Position numbers and translations under genes: made by a program
DNA from: Drosophila miranda
Lineage: Eukaryota; Arthropoda; Insecta; Diptera; Drosophilidae
Assembly: GCF_003369915.1 (NCBI RefSeq)
Contig: NC_046677.1
Location: 7,626,001 to 7,690,000 of the forward strand
DNA length: 64,000 bases
Direction of reading: 5' to 3'
The notes under the pieces: model-generated
Seen by the model: the letters and a program-made list of their open reading frames with translations, nothing else
What the model was told of the DNA's origin: nothing
Databases searched by the model: none
In this document: in pieces, positions 55,024-64,000 of the stretch
Numbering within the stretch: the first letter of the stretch is position 1
How the letters are laid out: every line of letters begins with the position of its first letter

Positions 55024-58000
55024 ATGTGCCGCTGCTGTCAAAAGTAAGTGAACTTTTTTTTTTAGCCGCTGTTTTCCGTCGACAGTAAATTATTTTTTAC
55101 TAACATTTGAAATTGCGTTTTTTCCCCCGCTCCCCGCCCGTAGTTGTTGGGAAGATTTCTACTGGAACTGCTTTGAGGAGCGCTTTTGCTACGATGAATC
55201 GATTGGTAAGTCACTCGAAAACTATGGCTATTATTTGATCAGATCTGACGGTTTTGATGGAGCCGGGAAGCACACACAAGTGAGGAGCACAGGGGGAGGG
55301 TACGTAAGTGAGTGAGTGAGTACACTCAAAGCGTACACTCACATTCACATTCAAAAGTAGATCTTGAAACGCACCATGTGCCATGCGCCATGCGACGATA
55401 TTTGCGCGTTTTAACGTGTTTGGCATTTCAGATTTAGATTGTGCGGACAACAACAAAAGTGACGAAACAACAACAAAATGCAGTAAAATGATATTGTGGA
55501 ATTTTTTCAAATATTCAGTTGGGCCTTCAGTAATTTGTAGATGTAGATGCAGGTGGAGTTCCAATTTCCATGAATATTATATAATGCTAGAGAGAGAGAG
55601 TACTTTTAAAGATAGATGCACGATTTTTGTAAATATGATTAATTTAAATTTTTTTTGTCTAAAAGAATCAGTTTTATATAAATTTGGAATCTATATAAAT
55701 CTATATAATCTATATAAATAATCTATATAAAGTAACCAGTAACCAGGTCTTTAGGGGTATTTTAAGCCTCAAAACGTCAAAGCCGCCTCTTCCTTGAATG
55801 AGATGTATTAAAATTGCTCACGTATTTTCCTTCTTTTTGCCCACTTGTTTTTGCAGCCAATTACAATCCCGAAGACGACGAGGACTATTTGGCCGCTCAA
55901 AAGAATGGCCAGATCATTGGACGCATACAGCCAGCAACTACCGACAATAATAATTCCCTGACTGTGCCACAACAACCGATTTGCGATCAGCCGCAAATGC
56001 GGCAAAACAGCTCCGGTCTGGGCCTGAGTCTAATGAGGTACTAATTGATAGATCAAATTTGGATCTCCCACAAAAACGATCCAAAGATCATATTTAGCAC
56101 ATTGTTTGCAGAGAGGCATCAGATTAGCGATTGGCTTATAATTTGAATTATTAATTTACACATCAATTTTTCTTTCTCTCAATCTCTCTCTCTCTCTGTC
56201 TGTCTCGTTCTGATTGCGCCCGTTTAGTGCCAAGATCCATGAGGAGGACTATCGTCGCGAGACGCAAATAAATGTACCCACACTGGGTCCCGAGATATTG
56301 GCGGTATTTGCCAATTCGCAGATCTTCCAAGACCATCAGCCCACAAAGTTAAATCGCATCAGCACAAAGACATATTTGGCCGGAATCCATTCGCCCAATC
56401 GGGAGATGCCAACGACGCCGCGAGTCAGCGATCAGGATCGCTTGTTGCGTCGCCTGGAAGGTAATGATGGACATGGTAGTGCCCATACACCACTCCTGGG
56501 TGGTGGCAATGGTAGCAAGAGTGGCAAGAGCACACGAAGCAGCAGCATTGTGTCCAGCGGTGTGCCGAAGGTTAAGTTCTATCTAAATTGAGGGGGCACC
56601 GCCTGGGGTGGGTGTATATTCGCAGTATTTGTGCCAAAGAATGATAAACTTTCGGCACACACACAAATGTGACTTAATATTATTAACTAATTAGTTCTAA
56701 GTGTTGCGCGATAGCAACAGAACATAGACACAACGATATATTCGACAAAGCACTTTCTATTGCTGGCATTTTAGTATTATCTAGAGCTCTAAGTTTCCAT
56801 ACTTTACGTTTACAATAACTATATTCTAAATAAGTCTTAATTGATGGACCTTGTAAATGTGTAGTCCTAAAATAACACCCCGAGTAAAACAATTTTTACT
56901 TATCACAAAAAAACTAAAAGAAATACCCATTTTCTGGATTCATATATAAAGAACTGAAGGGACACCTACTGATAATGATTCTAATAGAGCTAGAAATATA
57001 GCTCATATCATATATTGAGCTTGGAGGCATCAAATCTGAATATTATTTATTGAAGAATCATCTAAGATTATTCTATCTCTCTGGCGATGATTTCATCAAA
57101 TCCAGCTAAAGATATACATACTTCTATCTCTACAAAATCCACTAAAACTCTTGAATTGGATAAAAAAGCTGTATTCATGGGACTTTCCGTTCTTAGCAAC
57201 TCTTTAATCTTCGAGATTATAAAAGCGACATTCTTCTTGGTGAACCGGCCCTCGATGTGCCTCGACAAAAACGTTTCGATTGGTTGAAAGATCCTACGAA
57301 TTTAGCTCGAGCAGCTAGACCTCACTTTGAGTGTTCTTTCTAATTTAAATTCAAAAATAAAAACATTTTGAAAAGTTATTTACCCACTTTAAGGCTGCTA
57401 ATCCCAGCTTTATCCATTAATTTTGTCAGTTTTGTGATTTGGAACACACTTAAAATCCATTTTGCTGTCTTTACTTTGAGTCATTTTCTCTGGAATCTTA
57501 TGGCTAAAGTGCGATATCATTTATGCACTTTGAACAATGAAATTGTTTGCTAAGCATTGGCATTACTCAGCAGCTGCAGCTAATTGCCTGAGATCCGATT
57601 AAACAACACACTTCAGTAGCGTTGAGAGGTTGTTCTTCCTAATGATTTTCGATGTGGAATATAAATGATGAAAATTGAGAGCGGAGTTGTGAAAAAAAGA
57701 TTAGAAGAGATTTAAGTGAGGAATTGGTAACAGATCATGTCGAAATAGAAGCAAGAGGGACTAGTTAAACTTTTGGGAAGAGATATAAGAAAAGTTCTAT
57801 GAAGTAACCAATGAAATCAGATTTTATGGGGATTTGTGTGAAATTCTTCTCCAAACTTGGAGTCATATCAAAGGTACTCGTCCGTACGTTTCTCTTCCAT
57901 TAACCTTATTCTCATCGCCCAAAAGTTTTCCACACCTTTTGAAGCCTCAAATGCGGAAGAAACGAATACAATCTGGAAAGTGGGACCAAAATTTAATTAA

Positions 58001-60389
58001 CAAGATTATTTCGTACTGACGAAAATACCGGTTTCCCATCTGGAGTTGGATTAACATTTTGTATGGGATGGGGTTCTGGTAGCCATTCAAACGTGGTGTA
58101 CGTCAGCCATTAGTTATCACATCTGGAAAAGATAAAACCCGCAATCCGGCAGCTGCAATTGGAGATCATTTTTATGGGCGGGCAGGGTCCGCCAGCGATT
58201 TATCATATTTTATGCAAATTGAGAAATCATTATGGCAGGAGAGTACACTCCACACGCCACCCTACCAACCAACCACTCTCCCATACCCAAACCGAATCGA
58301 ATCGAACGAATCAGCCAATTAGTCAAATTCCCGATTTTGATTCCCTTATCGGAATCCCATATATAAAAATGTTAACAGCAAATAAACAGTGTGTATGAGT
58401 GGTGGTAGCACCTTTTTAGTGGCCACCGTTCAGAGAGAGTTTTGGGCTGAATAAAATGTGAGATAAGAGAGTAGAAGACCTTGTAATCAGTTCTTCAGTT
58501 TTGTTAACGATCGATTCATTCTAAATCTGAGCTGATAAAAACCCTAAAGGCAAAAGAAATTATATAATTTCAGGGGGGTTTGGTATCATATTTCTTATAG
58601 GTATGTTTTCTTTAAGACCTTTTGAAAATTGAAGAACAGTGGAACCTTTTGTAGCTTAATGTTACATTGTGTTCATTTCAGAGGAACTGTCATCCCACAC
58701 ATCGTAAAAGTTGCCCTAGAATATTGTTTTCTCCCAAGGTTTTGTTGTATTTATAGATTATATGTACACACATATGTATGTACTCATGATATTCCAATCT
58801 TAACGACGTTTAACTATTCATCACGTTTTTTGTTGCGGCTTTTGTGCTGAATGGTGAATGGACTTTTTATACACTGAGCAAAAACAGTTATAGCTCATAT
58901 TTTATTGCCTTTCGCTCACTGGCATTGCCGCAAAGGCGTCACAAGATATATAATATGTAGTATATATTTTTATGGTTCTGACGTTGGCCGTCGGAACCAA
59001 AGTCTTTCCAATGGACGTGCCCTCAAACAGGGGTTCTGCTGTGGGCCTCTGAGCAATACCATTTTACAATACGTTTGTATGTACAGTGCGTTTCAGTGAC
59101 TTAAGGCAGATATATAATGTTTTCTAATAAATTAAATAATGCTCTTTTGTTATGATAGAAAAATCGAAGAATGCAATGAATTTTTATAGGTTTTCTACAA
59201 TTTAGACTTTATAATTTTGTTTCGCACTGTTTTCCTATAAATTATAGAACAATCTTTGTATCGTAAATGTTTACTGAATCAGCATGATGAAATTATTTTC
59301 TTGATAGATAAAGATTACGTGCGGTCAACCAGCATTTTAGGTTCTAGGATTGTCATACGGGTATTTCCTGTTGATAGAGGTTATGATTCTTTAAGATATA
59401 GAAACAGGGAAATTTCCTAAGAGTCTCCTCTTTTTTTCCAGAGTGGTCGGTTTCCCCAGAGTGTTGTTTATTATCTCTTCGTATCTGGCATATCTGTCAT
59501 GAACTCTAGGGGTCTTTATCTTGTTTGCCAACCTTTTATTAGTACTATCTGTTACGATACGTCAACTGATAATCTTTAGTTAAGATTCATAGTCATTTTA
59601 TATGTTACATATATCCCATATTTTCCAGGCGATGCTACAGATTCAAAGACATCACCCGAGAAACGAATTACATTCACTTTGGCCCCATCCTCGGCAGAGT
59701 GCTCGCCCGAGGGAAGTCAGACCTTGTCCCCCAAAAAGTTCGAGGCCATTGCCGAGGAGGAGAAGGAAGACGAAAAGGAAGAAGAGGAGGACTCCCTAGA
59801 TGAGGTTGTACTGCGACCCCGCCTCATTGATCGTCATCCCCATCTGTTGGCCAATCCCATTGGCCTAGCCACCACTCCGAAGCGTATCCTGCGCTCGGCC
59901 AAGAGTGTGCCGCACATGCACGTGAGATCGGCGGCCAGTGAAACGGATATATTCTCCATCAGCGGCACTGTGAACAGCAGTCAGATAAGCATGACACCAG
60001 AGGTGCCCTTCATATCGTTCAGCAATCTGCCCAAGAACTACGAGGATACACCGACCATCGAAAAGTATCGCGTGTCGCAGAGCCTGTACTCCATTCAGAC
60101 GGCAAATGCGGCGAGGGCCACACAGGATGATTACTCGATGCCACGCTACTTCCGTCGCTCTGCCATGCTCATGACCCAGAGCTCCGAAGTATTGCCTGGC
60201 AGTTCCTTGGCATCCATGACACCATCGGCCACGTCATCCACGTCGCCCGGTTCCTCCAACAACGAGCTGCGTCGCCCGGAAAAGGAGAAGAGCAAGCGCC
60301 TCCAAATGCTGCGCGGCAATCTACCGCCACTACTCATTCATTCCGTCTCGTTCAAGCGTAATCGCGATGAAGGCAAACAAGTGGATTAA
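55024..60389 (+). CDS. Five-exon gene, Cys-rich N-terminus, two alternative C-termini, unrecognised
   Basis: Exons are 55024-55043, 55144-55205, 55857-56037, 56228-56460 and 59629-60389; every junction is GT-AG and keeps frame, giving 418 aa. The first 30 residues (MCRCCQKNCWEDFYWNCF, then EERFCYDES) hold seven cysteines and suggest palmitoylation or metal binding. The rest is soluble: NVPTLGPEILAVFANSQIFQ, an acidic EEEKEDEKEEEEDSLDE run, and Ser-rich and basic tails (about residues 165-418). There is no membrane segment. If the exon-4 donor at 56461 is not used, translation runs on through LLGGGNGSKSGKSTRSSS to a stop at 56591 (208 aa, ending VPKVKFYLN), probably an intronic-poly(A) isoform. 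I cannot name the family. Confidence 0.85.
56461..56591 (+). CDS. Alternative C-terminal extension of exon 4 (short isoform)
   Basis: The frame stays open for 43 codons beyond the donor at 56461 and has codon composition like the flanking exon (Gly/Ser/Lys-rich, many C/G third bases), ending VPKVKFYLN then TGA. An AATAAA at 57356-57361 could end this form. A 3-kb intron otherwise separates exon 4 from exon 5. Confidence 0.55.
56592..59628. other. Long intron and short-isoform 3' UTR
   Basis: AT-rich, no other exon seen. A lone CAGTGCGTTTC word after TA at 59082-59094 resembles the end of the inverted-repeat element at 37799, but no matching right end is found. Confidence 0.45.
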
Positions 60390-60583
60390 TATCCATAAAA
60401 TTGTACTTTAAAATATATGTGTACCTATTGTTAATCTGTGTTTCTGTATTTTTGTTGTATCTGACTTAGTGTGTAGGTCCTGCGTAAGGGATTAATGTAT
60501 TGTTCTATAAGCTATAACCTTTGTCCACTCTCACTCAGTATTCGGATATGTACTTCATTATGCATGTATGATTGATATTACAA

Positions 60584-60589
60584 AATAAA
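60584..60589 (+). terminator. Poly(A) signal of the Cys-rich gene, long isoform
   Basis: AATAAA lies 195 bp beyond the stop at 60389. The gene converges on Pmvk (minus). Confidence 0.5.
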
Positions 60590-61143
60590 ATTCATGTTAC
60601 TACAAGTAAATGTATTAAAATTCAAATTTCTAGGATTTAATGGAAAGTATTGGGTGTATCCATCTCCTGAAAGAGAAACCCTTAGAGGTTGCAAGCAAAA
60701 TTTTCTAAATTTAATTTTATTTAATTTAAATCCACATTCAAGTTGACAGTGGTGCCACAACAGCTCTTACTATTTATCAGGCGGAAATTTCAAATAAAAG
60801 AAAACCAAAATAAAATGTATCTTGTTTCATGATTGAATAAATAATACATTTATTATACATTTGTGACAAAAAATAGAGAGTACAACGTATTTTGTTCCGC
60901 TCAAAGTGAAAGGACAGGCTTTTGTGATGTATTTCTTAATGAAATATGCAGAAAATAGTTAGTTACAGCAACCATTATAAACCATACAGTTTTATAGCTC
61001 AACGCTTTCTTAAAGATCAGCGATTTCCCTTAATTAATTCGTGATGTGTAAAGTGGTGATGTGGATATAGCTATCTTAACCTTTTGGAATACATTTCATA
61101 TAAAAAATACATATTCGAGTACAATTTGGATAGTAATTTCCAG
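60590..61143. other. Convergent 3' region between the Cys-rich gene and Pmvk
   Basis: AT-rich DNA with no coding frame. Minus-strand AATAAA words (plus TTTATT, for example near 60849) would serve Pmvk. Confidence 0.45.
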
Positions 61144-61757
61144 TTACTTGAGTTGCAGCATATCCAATAGCTGGTCTATAAATCCCTGATCATTTTCATC
61201 TTCATTAGGCACAACAAAGTCAAAGCTATCGTAGTCATCCAGATCACATTCGGAAGGCACATCATCAATGCCCTTTGTGAAGGTCCAGCCCCGGGCCTGA
61301 CGCGTCTCTGGGCGTGAGGTAAGTCGTACAGTTCGGACCATATTCTGGCCATAGGTCTCGCGAAACCATTTAATGTCATTCTTCCGCCGCACATCGCTGA
61401 CTATGACGTAAGCGATCTGATCCAGGGGCACCTCCTCCATGGCTGCACGGCAAAAGTAGCCATAATCCTTGTTGCGCACCTCATCGCTCCACACAATCAT
61501 ATCCCGACGATACTGCTCCTTGTAGGGGCCATCGCTGAGCAAGGCACTAAGGTCCAATTGCAGCTTGCGCGCCCATTCCGATTTGATGGGCTCCGAGATC
61601 CGTACAATTATTGCGCGATTCGTTAAGCTATTGAAAAGATATAAAACTTCATTAACTGAATGTTTTACTTGTACACCCCTTACCGCTTTTGTAGTCTCTC
61701 GGATATATAATCCTTGCCGCACTTGCGTTTACCACTAATTAAGACTATTTTCAACAT
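61144..61757 (-). CDS. Pmvk: Pmvk: phosphomevalonate kinase (animal type)
   Basis: Exons 61757-61684 and 61627-61144, with a 56-bp GT-AG intron, encode 185 aa. The nucleotide loop LISGKRKCGKDYISERLQ opens the protein. YKEQYRRDMIVWSDEVRNKD, VSDVRRKNDIKWFRETYG and ARGWTFTKGIDDVPSECDLD match human PMVK block for block. It converts mevalonate-5-phosphate to the diphosphate in the mevalonate pathway; flies lack de novo sterol synthesis but use the pathway for juvenile hormone, dolichol and prenylation. The length is close to the human 192 aa. Confidence 0.95.
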
Positions 61758-61979
61758 TTTTCTGTTGACTAACTTTCACTTTTGGATGCCTCACGTTTGC
61801 TTTTCCAATGGCGCTGGCCCTCAATACTGCTGATGTTTGGTGAATTGCATCAGATATTCTCGCAGGCCTGAACTCTGGGTTAAACCTCAGGCATTGTTTC
61901 ATCTTATTTATGGTAATTTCAGTCAAAAATTGATGCGAACATCGGATTTGTTTACATTTTTAATTTAAATCAGCTGCTG

Positions 61980-62015
61980 GTGTATCGATAGTTTCCATAG
62001 GTGTCCATCGATAGC
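61980..62015 (-). promoter_or_regulatory. Pmvk: DRE pair upstream of Pmvk
   Basis: A perfect DRE, TATCGATA (61983-61990), and a second ATCGATA (62007-62013) lie about 230 bp upstream of the Pmvk ATG. Both are palindromic cores bound by DREF/BEAF in flies. Confidence 0.6.
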
Positions 62016-62555
62016 CCGCTATGTGAGCGGGGATTTTTAAACTTATGTTGAAAATAGTCAAAAATTATTCTATTAGGTGTTTGTTTTTGAATGAAAGCTA
62101 CATTTTTTGATTATTTTAAGCAATTGTTTTTGACAAAATCCAAAACAGGGTAAATCACAAACACAATTTACACAAAAAGGGAATTTCCCTAAATTTTTGT
62201 TATCTATAATTGCTCTGACCAGTAAATTTTGCTTGCATATAAATACATATGTACATATGTATTCTCTTAATGCCCCTTCTTGTTTTCGTTTGGTTTCTAG
62301 CTGTTTGTGAGCTGTGTTTTTTTTATTTGTGTTTTGTTACTTTGAACCGTGCTAAATGGAATAAAATCGTATAAACAAAGTCAAAACGTTTGATTTTCAA
62401 CCCGTGTAAAAACAGAATTAGGTGTACACAAACGGTATTCTTTAAAATACATTCTTTTAATTTCATTCGATTCTTAATTTACAGTAACTTTCTTCTTAAT
62501 TTAAAACCGAACTTGCCTAAAAAACCGCTGTTCTTGAGTGTATGGTGGTGGTCTA
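62016..62555 (-). other. Hakai: Probable Hakai 3' UTR
   Basis: Non-coding AT-rich DNA directly downstream of the Hakai stop. A minus-strand AATAAA (plus TTTATT) occurs near 62318. Confidence 0.45.
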
Positions 62556-63982
62556 TCATATCCTATATTGCGTTTGCTGCCAATTTCCGCTTGTGCTGCC
62601 CGCTGCACTGGCCGTCTCGTAGGTGGCTTGAGTGGAGTTGTGGGTAGAAGCTGGAGCAACGCCGCCACTGGCTGCTCCCGGTGGCCCCGCACTGCCAAAG
62701 GACGCCAGAATGCTGCTGTAGTATGATGCATCGGCCACGGACTCTGACTGATGGGACGGACCCTTTTTCAGCGACTGGTGCAGCGAGGCCTTGCCCTGGT
62801 GGCAGTCCAGGGCGTTGGCATTGTTGATTCTGGCCAGGTTCGCCAGCGTGAGCGTTGAGTGCGCGTGGACGGAGTTTTGAGCGGCCGCAACGGCAGCGGC
62901 AGAGCCAGGAGGTGGAATGGTGCCGACAGACATGGCTGGAAGGCGCGACAAAGAGCGAGCAACAGAGGAGGAGGAGGACGAGGCAGGTGACTCGGAGAGC
63001 TGCAAGGGGCAAGCGTTTTTAGACAAGACAGCTTAGTTTAGGAGCCATAGGTACCACTCGCCTTGCGCTGCTTATGCAAGCCGCTCAGGTCCGCCAGCTT
63101 TGGGTCAACAACAACAACGCCGCCGCCCGCTGCACCAAGAGCCGTTGGCGGTGGCGGCAGCTGGGGTGCCACATGTCTGTGATTGATGTGAGCCTGCAGG
63201 TCGCGCTGGGACAGATAAGTGCGTCGACAACCCGTGCTGCCGTACCGACTGCCGCCATGGGTACACATGAAGACGGTGCCCAGGCCGCTCTGCTCAACTC
63301 TCAGCACCTTGTCGCTGCATCGGGGACAGCTCTTGATGGGCTCGGCGCGGGCACACTTCAGGCAGAAGACGTGTTTGCATGGTATCATCCGGCCGTAGAC
63401 GAGTATGGGCTTGTCGCACTGATCGCAACAATGGATCATGGGATTCAGTACCTTCTCGCCGATGAGGCTGACTTTGTGGTTCCATTTCAGGCGCAACATC
63501 GGCTCCGGTGGCCCGCGCGACAATGTGGTAAAGGTGGGTGCCTCCAGCTGTGATATGTCCGATTCCATGTCAACTGTTGGGGCAAAGCAATGGTTTTTGG
63601 AGGTTCAAATAATCCTTTGGGATGGCTTCTTACTCGTTTTGGCCATTACAGGCAAGGCCACCTGCTGCTGAGGCGCCGGCGGCGTCATATCCGCATTTGT
63701 TGTGGCCTGTTGCTCCTCCAACACTGTGGCCACCTCCATTTCGTTGTCCTTGTCCAAATCCTGCATGTTGGCATCTTCCACATGGTCTGTGCTGGCGGGA
63801 CTGCCTTCGAGGACGGTTGTATGTGATGCCACGGATGCCGCAGCACCCGCTTCATAGGCGGCTGCAATCACGCTAGTGTCGTCAATCTTTTTGCCACGAC
63901 CACGTCCTCGCCCGCGACCCCTGCCACGAGCTCGAGTTCCACGGCCACGTCCACGACCGCGTTTCACTTCTTCGTTATCCAT
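62556..63982 (-). CDS. Hakai: Hakai (CBLL1): RING/HYB-domain E3 ubiquitin ligase
   Basis: Exons 63982-63634, 63573-63062 and 62999-62556 encode 434 aa. Residues 8-31 are an Arg-Gly array ([20 protein letters not shown]). From about 150 the Hakai core follows: the [20 protein letters not shown] block, [24 protein letters not shown] then FCLKCA and CPRC, and the atypical zinc-binding segment [20 protein letters not shown] that forms the HYB phosphotyrosine pocket. The tail is Ser/Ala-rich. Known roles: E-cadherin ubiquitination in mammals, and subunit of the m6A methyltransferase auxiliary complex that controls fly Sxl splicing. Intron 2 (63061-63000) begins GC, not GT: only AAG|GCGAGT keeps the frame into LSESPASSS. 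Confidence 0.94.
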
Positions 63983-64000
63983 TCGGTTACTTTAAATGCA
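63983..64000 (-). other. Hakai: Hakai 5' leader at the window edge
   Basis: The last 18 bases lie upstream of the Hakai ATG on the minus strand. The promoter is outside the window. Confidence 0.5.

Noticed and set aside
59082-59230. Second TA-flanked inverted-repeat element
   Set aside because: The left end resembles the 37799 element, but the only candidate right end shares seven bases and lacks the flanking TA.
62563-63012. 149-codon alternative frame across Hakai exon 3
   Set aside because: Cys/His/Trp-rich composition without family sense; the frame giving LSESPASSS and the Ser/Ala-rich tail is coherent and joins exon 2 through the GC donor.
1-64000. tRNA, rRNA, CRISPR or bacterial-type operon features
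   Set aside because: No cloverleaf with A/B boxes, rRNA segment or spaced-repeat array was found by eye; the window is a eukaryotic chromosome.

Overview
The window is nuclear DNA from a Drosophila, most likely of the obscura group. The evidence is short GT-AG introns of 54-86 bp, an AT-rich intergenic background, DINE-1-type Helitron copies, and a run of genes recognisable as a Muller element B (D. melanogaster 2L) cluster. Gene names come from reading the translations and from memory of the families; no database search was run.

Layout. 1-524 holds the 3' end of a proline-rich, SH3-like gene. 1380-1818 holds a small two-exon coiled-coil gene that I cannot name. 3922-5084 (minus) is the coding part of Dh31, the diuretic hormone 31 precursor. 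6294-7418 (minus) is bace, a pepsin-like aspartic protease. A promoter-like 5' exon with a clean donor at 20511-20382 (minus) suggests that Dh31 starts about 15 kb upstream and that bace, DINE-1 copies and a long repeat-bearing non-coding stretch (9-20 kb) lie inside its first intron. A possible three-exon micro-gene sits at 21288-21648 (minus).

From 24 to 40 kb is a dense housekeeping cluster. It contains CG13096 (L1-domain nucleolar protein) and Mpp10 (SSU processome) on the minus strand, PIG-U (GPI transamidase) on plus, mRpL51 on minus, Uba4/MOCS3 (ubiquitin-like activating enzyme with rhodanese domain) on plus, Ance-3-like peptidyl-dipeptidase on plus, and a dicistronic minus-strand unit of lmg (APC11 RING subunit of the APC/C) followed by a FAM89/LRAP25-like protein. 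Neighbouring genes share divergent promoters (Mpp10/PIG-U, mRpL51/Uba4) or converge tightly (PIG-U/mRpL51).

From 41.2 to 45.6 kb lies a decayed virus-like capsid-type fossil. Abutting it is a 5'-truncated LINE with intact reading frame and a perfect 14-bp target-site duplication. About 9 kb of non-coding DNA follows. At 55024-60389 (plus) is a five-exon gene for a Cys-rich, otherwise acidic and Ser-rich protein with two alternative C-termini. The right end has Pmvk (phosphomevalonate kinase) and Hakai (CBLL1-type E3 ligase, m6A writer-associated), both minus; Hakai uses a GC-AG intron.

The 24-40 kb block and the Pmvk/Hakai block are, as I recall, not neighbours in D. melanogaster. The virus-fossil/LINE interval may therefore mark an old rearrangement junction.
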